DNA of 64,000 nucleotides, from contig JAODUO010000073.1 in assembly GCA_025642075.2 (NCBI GenBank), forward strand, positions 427,001 to 491,000. Reading direction: 5' to 3'. Each line of letters starts with the position of its first letter. The stretch's first letter is position 1. The translations under genes were made by a program, and so were the position numbers. This DNA comes from Ridgeia piscesae. Its lineage: Eukaryota; Annelida; Polychaeta; Sabellida; Siboglinidae. Shown in pieces: positions 1-12,895 of this stretch. The notes below the pieces were generated by a model that saw only the letters and a program-made list of their open reading frames with translations, made no database searches and was not told where the DNA came from.

Positions 1-745
1 TTTGTAAATATGTCGTATGGATATTATATCTTTCACATAAAGTAGACAACATATACATATAAGGTGTGTCCCATGAATCAGCGGACGAAGGGTGTGTCTT
101 GGCGCACGTTGATGTCATGAGGAGATATATATGACGCGACGTCAGGAAGGCGTGTCAGCAAATGTATTGGTCATACATTTACCTGTCGTCTGAAATAGAC
201 ACAACAGAAGCCGGTAGTCAACTAAGATTGTATTCTTACAATTAAGTATAATTATATTCTTACGTTTGTAAGAATAATTGTATTCTTACGTTTGTAAGAA
301 TCCAATGATGATACCCGAATACAAAAACACCCACTAAACTTGTTTACCACTTATATATACCTTAGTTTTAAAAGTGCTTTAAAGAGTGTCGGCTATACCA
401 ACCCGACGACGCAAATGACGGTAATTAAAACGTGCTTAATTGTGAAAATATATGTCCTCATTTGAGGATGATAAAATAATGGTAGGGTACCAACCAAGGA
501 AAGTTAGACAAAGAACAATGTAAATTGTATATCAGAAATCGTCCACTATCACAGTTCATTGCTATATACCGAATGAATGATCTTAACTCATACTTGTGTA
601 AATCTAGCATAATGAATGTATTGATCAAATGTTTAGATAAAACTGTGATGGGCGGATTACTCATAGTAATACTAATAATAATATCGTGATAAGCTACTCG
701 CTTCATTGCCCACTAATGTAGACATGTAACTGTGGACATATAATT
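1..745. other. Intergenic, no gene seen; two small hairpins
   Basis: No coding exon or RNA gene is recognisable here. A 20-base hairpin sequence (ATTCTTAC, loop GTTT, mirrored arm) occurs at 256-275 and again at 282-301, so the two copies form a 26-bp tandem duplication. The short reading frames lack family resemblance. Confidence 0.5.
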
Positions 746-799
746 ATGTCGACAAACATCGAAGGACGATGTGGTCTGTTCATTACTGTTATATGGCGC

Positions 800-1167
<368 letters not shown>

Positions 1168-2141
1168 GTAGACCTATCCTACCAAACCGGAGACAGAGTA
1201 GTCTACGGGTACCTGCAAGTGAAAGGTAATGGCTTCTTGCTAACCACTCAAATGCCACCACCCAAGTGGAGTGACTTATATAATGACTGACCCTGTTGTC
1301 ACGTGCAGTGTACCGGGTCACCTGTGACTATTGTGAAAGACTAGGACACCGTGTACAAGCAAGCCGAGTCTAGTTTATGTTTAGAGAAGATCGTTGTGCG
1401 ATTAACGAAAGTGTCTTCTAAATGGGAATACTTGCGATATGTAACAGGAACGTGTGTTGTATCATGGGTGCATCCTTATCTGTGTCGGCGGTTATCATTA
1501 AACGGCAACAGCACTTTATATAAACATGGTCAGTCTTGAAAATATAGCCTATAATCACGTTAGTCCTCGTATTATTTAAAGGTGATGTTTTGGCTAAGTA
1601 AGTTAAATTGTAGTTTTCAAACCAACCTTTACATAGAAAATTAAATACAAATGTGAGTTGTACAATTCGTGTAGTTTTAACGAATCTCTAGATCTATCTG
1701 TTTACTTTGGCAGTTGTCATAACTAACCAGGGACTTTGTCGTGTCACCTCGATCTTATCAATGTCGTTACGACAGGTGAGCGTCGTTTCGTTTTGACTGT
1801 GGTTGCTGACAGAAGACTGTCTGGCCGCGGCCATTGCTCAAGATTGTTGCGGTAGAAAACCCGACAAGGAAGTCGTACTTGCGAAGTCATTCTGGGGGTT
1901 AAATGTTTTTCTTTTGACAATTGTAAAAGCGGACGAAGTAATTGCATTCTGTGGTCCATAGGAATTTGGTGGATAAATGTTAACATCAGTGGGCACATTT
2001 GTCGACAAAGAATAGCGCAAAACTGTTATGGACAAAACTTCAACCAGCTACGTTGATCACAGGAATACAACAAACAGGAATTTGTGGGGGAAATCTTTAA
2101 ATAAAGTATAAAGTTTACCTCCAAAAAATTGGAAGAGTGCG
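1168..2141. other. Intergenic spacer, nothing recognised
   Basis: Unique-looking sequence between two CA microsatellites. I see no exon with family similarity, no RNA gene and no clear repeat. Confidence 0.4.
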
Positions 2142-2152
2142 CGATACACACA

Positions 2153-2206
<54 letters not shown>

Positions 2207-2307
2207 TACACACACATACATACACACACACATCATATACGCACACACGCACGCACGCACGCACGCACGGACGCACGCACGCACGCACGCATGCGCGCAC
2301 GCGCGCG
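2142..2307. repeat. CA/GCAC compound microsatellite
   Basis: CA repeats interrupted by CATA, then a GCAC tract, ending in GCGCGC. It has the same composition and order as the block at 800-1167, so the two may share an origin. Confidence 0.95.
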
Positions 2308-2390
2308 GTTTGGGTAGGAACTCAAAAAGCCAGCAGTCTGAACGGGGCTTCTGCAATTGAAAGAAATGAGAGGCTTCGTCTGCAACTGGA

Positions 2391-4150
2391 ACAGCACCAG
2401 ATGATCATAGAACTGGTGATAACGGCACCAGATGATCATAGGATTGGTGGTAACGGCACCAGATGATCATAAGATTGGTGGTAACGGCACCAGATGATCA
2501 TAGGATTGGTGATAACGACACTTAACGATCATAAGATTGGTGATAACGGCACTAGATGATCATAGGATTGGTGGTAACGGCACCAGATGATCACTGACTA
2601 GTGATAACGGCACCAGATGATCATAGGATTGGTGGTAATGGCACCAGATGATCAAGGACTAGGGATAACGGCACCAGATGATCATAATATTGGTGATAAC
2701 GGCACCAGATGATCATAATATTGGTGGTAACGGCACCAGATGATCATAGCATTGGTGATAACGTCACCAGATGATCATAGGACTGGTGATAACGGCACCA
2801 GATGATCATAGGACTGGTGATAACGGCACCAGATGATCATAGGACTGGTGATAACGGCACCAGATTATCATAGGATTGGTTGTAACGGCACTTGACGATC
2901 ATAATATTGGTGATAACGGTACTAGATGATCATAAGATTGGTGTTAACGGCACCAGATGATCAATGACTAGTGATAACGGCACCAGATGATTATAGGATT
3001 GGTGGTAACGGCACCAGATGATCAAGGACTAGGGATAACGGCACCAGATGATCATAATATTGGTGGTAACGGCACCAGATGATCATAGGATTGGTGATAA
3101 CGTCACCAGATGATCATAGGACTGGTGATAACGGCACCAAATGATCATAGGACTGGTGATAACGGCACCAGATGATCAGAGGATTGGTGATAACGGCACC
3201 AGAAGATCAATGACTAGTGATAACGGCACCAGATTATCATAATATTGGTGATAGCGGCACCAGATGATCTTAAGATTGGTGGTAACGGCACCAGATGATC
3301 ATAGGATTGGTGATAACGGCACCAGATGATCATAGGACTGGTGATAACTGCACCAGATGTTCATAGGACTGGTGATAACGGCACCAGATGATCATAGGAC
3401 TGGTGATAACGGCACCCCAGATGATCATAGGACTGGTGATAACGGCACGAGATGATCAGAGGATTGGTGGTAACGGCACCAGATTATCAATGACTACTGA
3501 TAACGGCACCAGATGATCATAGGATTGGTGGTAACGGCACCAGATGATCAATGACTAGTGATAACGGCACCAGATGATCATAGGACTGGTGATAACGGCA
3601 CCAGATGATCATAGGACTGGTGATAACGGCACCAGATGATCATAGGATTGGTTGTAACGGCACCAGATGATCAATGACTAGTGATAACGGCACCAGATGA
3701 TCATAGGATAGGTGGTAACGGCACCAGATGATCAATGACTAGTGATAACGGCACCAGATGATCATAGGATTGGTGATAACGGCACCAGATGATCAATGAC
3801 TAGTGATAACGGCACCAGGTTATCATAGGATTGGTGATAACGGCACCAGATGATCATAGGATTGGTGATAACGGCACCAGATGATCAAGGACCAATGATA
3901 ACGGCACCAGATGATCATAGGATTGGTGATAACGGCACCAGATGATCATACGATTGGTGATAACGGCACCAGATGATCATAGGATTGGTGATAACGGCAC
4001 CAGATGATCATAGGATTGGTGATAACGGCACCAGATGATCAAGGACCAATGATAACGGCACCAGATGATCATAGGATTGGTGATAACGGCACCAGATGAT
4101 CATACGATTGGTGATAACGGCACCAGATGATCATAAGATTGGTGATACTG
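2391..4150. repeat. 31-bp satellite array, about 57 units
   Basis: Tandem units of 30-31 bases in the register GATAACGGCACCAGATGATC plus a variable tail (ATAGGATTGGT, ATAGGACTGGT or AATGACTAGT). Each unit is a weak dyad: outer ACCAG and CTGGT flank a central TGATCA, so single units can fold. Tail variants alternate in blocks, which suggests duplication of several units at a time. No open frame runs through it. Confidence 0.96.
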
Positions 4151-4629
4151 GTGGCGATCAGCAGTGCATATGTAGATAGCAGTGGTCTAATCGGGAAATT
4201 AAATATATTTGTTAACATACACTTATTTTGTTTTTACATTAATATACAAATTACGTATTTGCTTAGTTGATTAGTATTCATAATTTGATGTGCTTTAAAT
4301 AAAACATATGTATGACTTTTAAATTCAGCATGACTTATACGAATGATTTATTTCTGCAATATATGAATTTTAGATAAATATTTTGTTGGGGCACTTTCCC
4401 ATACTATGTTACAAAAGGTAATAAAAGGGTATATAAAGGTGTAATATACATAGGTTAATCAAAATTGTTTTGTTCGCTTTGTTCTTGACTTTCAAGAAAA
4501 TACCTACATTCTTATATATTTTACATGTATATTTCATATGTTTATTCTAATTGATTTTATTATTCCCAGAAATGTTGTATGATTAACAATGTCTACTTGA
4601 ATCTCATCTATATAAATGTTGTTGATTCT
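4151..4629. other. AT-rich spacer
   Basis: AT-rich sequence between the satellite array and a LINE fragment. Nothing coding is seen. Confidence 0.4.
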
Positions 4630-5229
4630 GTCTCCCAAATTACTATAGGAAATTGTAGAACAAATTAGGATACCACTTGCAACAGTGTTCAATTTGTCAT
4701 TAGAGGAGGGAGTAGTTCCGTTAAAATGGAAAGAAGCAAACATCATACCATTATTTTAAAAAGGACAAAGAAACAAATCAGAGAACTATAGACCAGTGAG
4801 TTTAACATCGGTGTTTTGCAAACGATTAGAAAGACTAATTAAAGATCACTTGGTTGATTTTCTTGTTAAAAATTACTTGATAAACCCATCTCGATCAACA
4901 TTGGTTTCTAAAAGCGAGGTCATGCTTAACAAATATGTCATGTTTGTTGGAAGATGTCACAAAGTGGTTAGTTGAGGAATCACCAGTAGATATAATACCT
5001 ATACTTAAATAAAAAAAGCATTTGACAAAGTTCCACATCAAAGATTACTATTTAAACTAAAGGCCCATGACATAGGAAATGGTATGATTAACTGGATAGA
5101 AAAATTGCTTATTGGTAGAAGACAAAGAGTAGTAGTTGATGAGGAGGTTTCAAACTGGAAATCGGTTTTGAGTGGAGTACCGTAGGGATCAGTATTGGGA
5201 TCTATTTTATTCTTAATATATATATTTTG
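4630..5229 (+). mobile_element. CR1-type LINE fragment (RT), decayed
   Basis: This stretch is the same sequence family as the LINE at 22738-26830, matching its part at about 23690-24260 in opposite orientation. It covers the reverse transcriptase segment around 'ENYRPVSLTS', 'KAFDKVPHQR' and 'LSGVP-GS'. Several stop codons interrupt it, including one in the normally invariant GVPQGS motif, where CAG has become TAG. The copy ends at the AT-rich stretch coding for 'FLIYI', just before the FADD box. It lies directly upstream of the STIP1 promoter region. Confidence 0.9.
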
Positions 5230-5403
5230 GCATGACGGGGAAACTTGGCATAAGAAGTCCTAACAAGTTTGGGCACAACAGTGGCGCCGTATGGTGTAGT
5301 ACGAAACAGCAAATGGGTGTTGTGCCCCTAGCGAATTCTTTTGTGCGACGTTACCCGGCGTGCAACTGCGTTAGTTCGAGACATTTCTTCCAGAGATTTC
5401 GAG
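5230..5403 (+). promoter_or_regulatory. Putative STIP1 promoter/5' UTR
   Basis: The only non-transposon sequence upstream of the first STIP1 coding exon, and more GC-rich than its surroundings. A 10-base inverted repeat, GGGCACAACA at 5271-5280 and TGTTGTGCCC at 5318-5327, encloses a 37-base loop. Just before the ATG are two degenerate heat-shock-element-like triplets: TTCGAGACATTTC (5375-5387) and TTCCAGAGATTTC (5388-5400). Each has one mismatch in the middle GAA unit. HOP/STIP1 is a known heat-shock-responsive gene, so such sites would make sense, but this is a weak match. Confidence 0.35.
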
Positions 5404-5427
5404 ATGGATGAGGCTACAAAAGCGCAG
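5404..5427 (+). CDS. STIP1: STIP1 first coding exon (8 codons)
   Basis: Too short to stand out alone. It reads MDEATKAQ and is followed by a good donor (CAG then GTAAAT). It ends in phase 0, matching the phase-0 acceptor at 6807. The start context GAGATGG has purine at -3 and G at +4. The joined start [20 protein letters not shown] resembles the start of the short nematode STI-1, which supports it as the true N terminus. The start is chosen on these grounds; no transcript evidence is available here. Confidence 0.75.
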
Positions 5428-8400
5428 GTAAATAGTCAGGGTGGCTAACTATTAACAAGAGTCCAAACGAGTGCAGTTCGGTCTGCGATTTTCTAACTAC
5501 TTATATCCTATTAACATGGATACAAATGACGTAAGTAGTTTATTTTCTACAGTGCCCTGTTATCGTTCACGTGTGGCATGACATGACAACGCTAACTGCT
5601 CGTGTTGCCCAGATCAGCGATAGAGCTATTACAAAACCTAAAGTGTTCCCGTCAGTTGACACATCTGAGCAAGTGAATCAGCCATCAACATGTTGCTAAT
5701 TTAATTTTAGCATGCAAGCACAGAGGCTACTAAGTAAATATACTATTATATAGGCCTATGATCTTCCAGTTAACTGGCCTAAATTATTAGGGCCTTTTTA
5801 AAACAGTTTTATCACCTATTTTCGATACGTTCGGAATGTAATTGTACATAATTTCTGTTACAAAGAAGTCGGATATTAATTTTTTAAATGCGCTTTAGTT
5901 CAAGACATCGCAAAGGCAATGTTGTGCGATTTGCGAATATGTCCCCAAAACTAAGGCTACATCATAAATTTTTACTCTGTATAATGCAGATGTATTTGTT
6001 TTAAGCTTAAATTTATCACAAAATAGTGCTATTTGCTTTTTATTTCGACTTCGCCATGCTCACGCAAGACATCGCCTTTGTGGCTCTGGTGCATCAGGCA
6101 TGCACCAACCACTCGCGCCCTATGACAGTGGCTTATTTACATTGACTCGACAATATTAAATTGCTCTAAAAAATAATTTAAACAACGTTTTGAAAAGGCT
6201 CTAATAATCAATTAACTGGAAGATTACCGACTAGTCTTATGGTGAGTGCTCAGCCGACATGATTTCAATTAGCCATGAGATGCATGTTACAATTTAGTTG
6301 TCAGAACTGGCTAATTTTCATGTACATGTTAGTTTATTGTTATTTTTTACATACAGTGTGTGTGCATACCAGGTAGCACAGAATGTCCATGGAATGCATA
6401 AGGATATTCGGAAGTTGTTAATCATCATCAGTAATGCAAAAACTTGTTTGATTGGGTTGAATCGTTGCGTTTAGGGAAACTTGAATGAGTGCAGTCACCA
6501 AGTGTTCCTTTTAACAAAAAAAGAACACTTAAATATTGATGAAGAACATTTAAATATTAGATTCTACTAATTAGTGATGTTGTATTTTTATCATTTATGT
6601 TGTATTTTTATAAATATGTGAATGATCTAGACTAATGGTTTATAATAGAGTTAACTTGATTTTGATGATCTTCAAATCATCACAATTCTTATACCGATTG
6701 TACAGTAGATGGACTTAGTGGTCATATTTTGAGCAGCTATCATGAGTGCCTTATTTAGCAGATGCTGTGCTACACAAGATGTTGTTATTGTTCTTGTAAT
6801 TTGTAGGCTATTCAGGAGAAGGAATTGGGAAATGCTGCTTACAAGAAGAAGGACTTTGAGGCAGCTTTGAAACACTATGGCTTAGCCATAGAAAAAGATC
6901 CAACTTCAGTAATCTTCAGGAATAATAGGGCAGGTGTGTATATATTTATCATACGTATGACCTGGTATGTGGATGACATAAATTACTTTAACAGTCAGAT
7001 CATTCTCAAGAATGTGTTACATATAAATTAGTGAAATTACTGCATCTATGCAGGCCTTTATGTAGGATAATTTTGTTTCAGTCCAAATAATCACGTAGAT
7101 GCATCTCTTTATGTCGTGTGCTCGCAATCCAGTCTAAGTGTGCACGCAATCCAGTCTAAGTGAGCACGCAATCCAGTCTAAGTGAGCACGGGATGAACTT
7201 GTTAAGCTTTTCTTTTATTGATACCATTAATGTTAGTCTGCCCACTAAACCTGTTCAAAACGAACTTGATTCATCCAATGGATGAGTGAACAGATTTCTA
7301 GATAAAGCTATGTCTATTGGTCTTTAGTCGTAGAATAAATATGTGCAGTTTATGTTTGGCGGGTGGGATTACTTTGGCTGAAGTTTGATGTGTGTTTTGT
7401 TGCAGCTGTATACTTTGAGCAGGGTGAGTATGACAAGTGCATTGAAGAGGCCCAGGAAGCTGTCAACGTTGGCAGAGAACATCGGGCTGATTATAAACAC
7501 ATTGCAAAGTAAGTCACAGTGATATGGCATTTACGATTACATCCGGGTTTAACTGTGGCCTTGTTTCTTTAGGCAAGGTTGTCTACCAAGTATTCATTAT
7601 AAGGAATCATCCAGTAATCGTAGTGTAACTCATTGAATCATGTATATGGAAAAAGTAGTAATAATGACTGTTTACAATTTAAATATAACTTCTAAGCTAA
7701 GTTAGAACACCTGTCTGTTTAAGAAGAACCAATAACGACTGTTTAAAATTTAAATGATTATATACAATTAGGAGGTTCCAGTGCTGTGAGATGTGAATAT
7801 TCAAAGTAACCTTACATCTGATTTGGTAATTCAGCAACGGGTTATTTCAGTACACGTTCTTTTATACAGTCAAGTCTTATTGCCGTCAAGCAGAGTTGTT
7901 GATGTGTTGCAACTTTCACATGGAATATGTTGTTTTGTCCACAGAGCCTTGGGACGGATAGCGAATGCTTACGCAAAGAAAGATAACCTGAAAGAGGCTT
8001 TGCACTTCTACAACAAATCGCTAGCAGAACACAGGGACGCAGACATGGTCAAGAAGGCACATCAGGTTTGTGAATAGACAACTACTTCATCTAAACCGAT
8101 GCAGAACATTTTATTTTGACGAACCTTGTGTATAATAATAATAATGACTTCTTATGCGCCAATATCCTCGAAGATCAAGCTCAGTGGCGCGATAAAACCA
8201 AGGGGTTAAGCAATTGCGTAAATGTAGAAAGTGCGTGAGTCGTTGATGGATGGACGAAGGTTCTAGGAAGCTAAGGAGGATAGGCAGCATTAAAGAGATA
8301 TGTTTTTAGACGTCGGCGGAAAGAAACTATATTACCTTCCAACTTGACACTGACAGGAAGCGAATTCCACAGAGTTGGTGCAGCAACCGAGAAAACTCGG

Positions 8401-11400
8401 GTCCCAGCTTTCGTCTTAACCCGAGGGATGTAAAGTGGGTTACTACTGGTTGAGCGTAGCTCTCTGGAATTCCTTGCTGGAGTTAGCATTGAGTTTAGAT
8501 ATGTTGGTTGTTTAGATGCGAGTGCTTGATAGGATATTGTGCAAATCTTGAAAATAATGCGATAATGCACAGGGAGCCAGTGCAATGATTTTAGAAGCGG
8601 CACGAGCTAGAAAAACGAGGAGAACGCGTAACTACCCTTGCCAAGCAGTTCTGGACACGTTGAAGTCTTGCAATATCCTTGTTCGCAGTATTGTAAAGGA
8701 GGGAATTGCAGTAGTCAAGTCTGCTGCTTACTAGAGCTGTCGCGATGGTTTTAGCAACAGAAAGTGATAAAAATCTGCGAATACGACGAAGATCACGGAT
8801 ATGGTAGAAACAGCAACGGCATGTTTTTGATATGTGCTGTTTGAAATTAAAGCTTTCGTCAAAGCAAACATTGCATTAACCAATGCGTGGAATGCCTCTG
8901 TTCCCTTGAAATTGACACAAATGTGCCAGACGTGAGTGTTAACTCATATATCTACACACCAATTGAGATGTGTTTCATGACCTGAAAAAAACACGTTTTC
9001 AAGGCAAGGCTGTGATATCCAGTGATATCTTTACCCGACCATAACAGGTTTTGCCCATCCAAATAATGGGTAGGCGGGTCTCTGCATATAGCTATGCTTT
9101 GATTAAGGGCATTGTTAGTAGATATAGTGCCAAAACAAATTTGTTAAACCAAACTAGAGTAATATTCTCAGTATAACATATTGGGAAGAGTTGCACTGGT
9201 GATGTCAGATTTGTTATTACCATGCAGTGTAAATTATGTGCCTTCAACAAGTCTGGTTATTCTAGTAAACTGCATGCATAGCATTCTGTTTCCGTTTAAC
9301 TTGCTTGATTAGTTGTGTGTTGATAACTAATAGTTGAGGTGTTACAATCTTGCAGATCGAGAAGAGCCTCAAAGAAAAAGAAAGACTTGCATACGTTGAT
9401 CCAGAAAAATCCCTACAGGAAAAAGAGTTAGGAAACAGCGCATTCAAGAAAGGTGAATTAAATGTGTGCTAACTAACTATCTGGCCAATGTGCATTTGTT
9501 TGTCAGAGTATCTCTACACGATAGAGAGTTTTATGAAACCATATTGTGCAGTATTGTTTGTTTGATGTGGAGGAAAAGTGGACAGGCGAAAATTTGACCC
9601 TTGGTGTGGGTCTATGTGTATTGTGGATGGGGTCATGGGGGCACCAGTTTCAGTAAGTGTATATCGCACCTCGTTATAAAGCGAATTGGATATAATGCGG
9701 TCAGTTGTGGACCCCGAATTTCTGCTGCCAGTTTATTGTGGCTTCCATGAATGGGCACCTTTGCCGGCTTATAAATGGCAATTAAATTACTTAAGAATCA
9801 GGCGGTGACGAACAATATATAATACTGAAATGGCAGGCTAACAGTTATGTTGTGTTTTCACTGCGTCTACAAAAAAACAGTTACTTGTGCGCAAATGTAT
9901 GAATTCGTGAACTGCGTATAAACTGCAGTAGCCTCGAACCACTGAATTGCATTATAAATCGGCACGGTAAATGTGCGATCTAAATTTATATTTTGGAATT
10001 AATTGAAAGATGGAATCAAGCCAATAGTGAGCGCAACTAGTATCTAGGTATTAATATTTGACCGACTTTGGCAACATGTCAATTCATTTGTGTATTTCTG
10101 CTACTGCGTTCAAGAATGTTTTAGACCGCGACAGCAGTACTGTGTTATTGCTCCGCCTCGGTTCGCATCGCCAGACGAGGCATGTTGGCTCTGAATTTAT
10201 TTCAAAATTGTACACCATTCGCAAGTTTTACTCAGTTCCATATTCGACAGTGTATAATATTTTAACGTAATACACATTTACGTTATTTGTCAATGTCAAT
10301 TAGTTTTATAAATCACGCATACACCGCACAAACAGCACATTGGCTTCGATTGCTGTTGTGGCGTTTGTGGGGGTGGTGCACCCCTTGTAGAAAATAATCT
10401 ATAACGCGCCTCGTTTCTAACATGGTTCCATTTCGTGGACCCCAACTACTGCGTTATACGGAGGCGCGACTGTATAACACTTTGAGTATGTCTGGTGATT
10501 TACCAAGGAAATAAAATGATAATCTACTTGGTAGTAATAACATTTATTTTATGTAGAATCACATTCACAAATATTCACAGCACTTTACATGAAACAAATA
10601 ATTAAAATATGTCACCCATCTTAACAAAATGAGTCAAAATTGTGGGGTAGAAACCTTCAAACTGAGAAAAATGCCTTCAAAGTTTCAACAACTTTTTGTC
10701 ATGTTTCAAGAAATGCACAGATGTTACTGAAATTCGGAAAATGAATATATTATAATGGCATGCTGGCGACATTCTGTTAATATGACAACAAGATTTTTGT
10801 TAGAAAAGAGTAGCGCACAATTAATTGCTGAAAAGTTGTGTACCTTCATTGGTTTCAACAGTAAGAATCACAACACACGGTCACATTTAAGAAGTTTAAT
10901 ACTAAAGAATAACGTACACTGTAGCTACATAATGACAAGAGATCTGTGACAGTGTCCAGATAAATCATATGTAGCTAACTAGCTACATAATGACAAGAGA
11001 TCTGTGACAGTGTCCAGATAAATCATATGTAGCTAACTAGCTACATAATGACAAGAGATCTGTGACAGTGTCCAGATAAATCATATGTAGCTAACTAGCT
11101 ACATAATGACAAGAGATCTGTGACAGTGTCCAGATAAATCATATGTAGCTTCTGGACTGGGCTGACTGGCCATGTCCTCGCTTACATGTTAGCACAGTGT
11201 TGAAGGGTGCGGGTGACAGTCACCACCACGCCAAAGCCTGCCCACTTCATCTCCTACATCGACTAGCATCTTTTGTTTAGAAATCTGGGTTATACAGACA
11301 GCAGTTTGCATGTGCTGTGCATATACTGATTATTTAGATAACCATCTCGGTAGTGTGATCTGGGTGGTAACTAGTGATGATGTTGTTGTTTACATCGCTA

Positions 11401-12833
11401 ATACAAATAGGCCACCCCTTCAAGGCCTTCTGTGGGTCACAGTTTATTAACATAAATTTATCCATAATTTATATGGACTGATGACACGCCAAACTTCGTT
11501 GTGATGCCTGATTTGTAAAGGATCGTCCCAAATTTAGTGGCAAATAGCGTATGCAATTAGTGGAATGTTTCGTGTCGTTTCGCGAAATTCAAGTGGAACA
11601 CTTTGTATACTTTGTATAGCTCCTTATGTTCGGGGAAAATCAAAAAAATTGTGGATTTGCATTTTTCCCCACAAAATCAGCATTTGCTAAAAATCTGTTT
11701 CACTGACGTCCGATTCATTTTGTTGAGATGGGTCACCTATTATGCACGTATCTAGAAACTTTGATTCTCAGAAAAAATTTAATTGGAATTGTCATATCTA
11801 TAACTTTTTATATTGTAAAGCCAGGGAATATGTGATATCCTGCGGGTGACTAAATCTAATAGACATTATACAATAGAAACATTATGCAAGACAGGTAATT
11901 ATCAACTGAATCGGTTATACTGCAAACAATATGTGTGATAGTATTAACTTTGTGTGCCTGTGTGGTACAGACACAGGTGTATAAAGTGAGACTGCTGGTG
12001 TTATAGGTGACTACCCAACAGCGATTAATCATTACACAGAGGCGATCAAGCGGAACCCGTCCGATCCGAAGGTGTTCAGTAACAGGGCCGCATGTTATAC
12101 AAAGTTGGCTGAGTTCAGCCTGGCCTTGCGTGACTGTGAGGAGTGCATCAAACTCGATCCAAAATTTGGTAAGCATCATGCTGTGTGTTATTTGGTGCAG
12201 CAACACTCACATCATGCCTGCACACACACGTATGTACTTGCACACACACACACACACAGACTTGTACATACACACATATGTACTTGTACACACACACATA
12301 TGTACTTGTACGTACACGCATATGTACTTGCACACACACACACATACTTGTACACACGCACGCACACCCACACATAGACTTGTACATACACGCATATGTA
12401 CTTGTACATACACGCATATGTACTTGTACATACACACATATGTACTTGCACACACGCACAGACTTGTACATACACGCATATGTACTTGTACATACACACA
12501 TATGTACTTGCACACACGCACAGACTTGTACATACACACATATGTACTTGTACATACACACATATGTACTTGCACACACACACACATACTTGTACGCACG
12601 CACACCCACACATAGACTTGTACATACACGCATATGTACTTGTACATACACGCATATGTACTTGTACATACACACATATGTACTTGCACACACGCACAGA
12701 CTTGTACATACACACATGTATGTACTTGTACACACACACACAGACTTGTACATACACACATATGTACTTGTACACACACACATATGTACTTGTACATACA
12801 TGCATATGTACTTGCACACACACATACATACTT

Positions 12834-12895
<62 letters not shown>

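Noticed and set aside
2391..4150. Possible CRISPR-like array
   Set aside because: Units are directly tandem without unique spacers and the genome is eukaryotic; it is a satellite.
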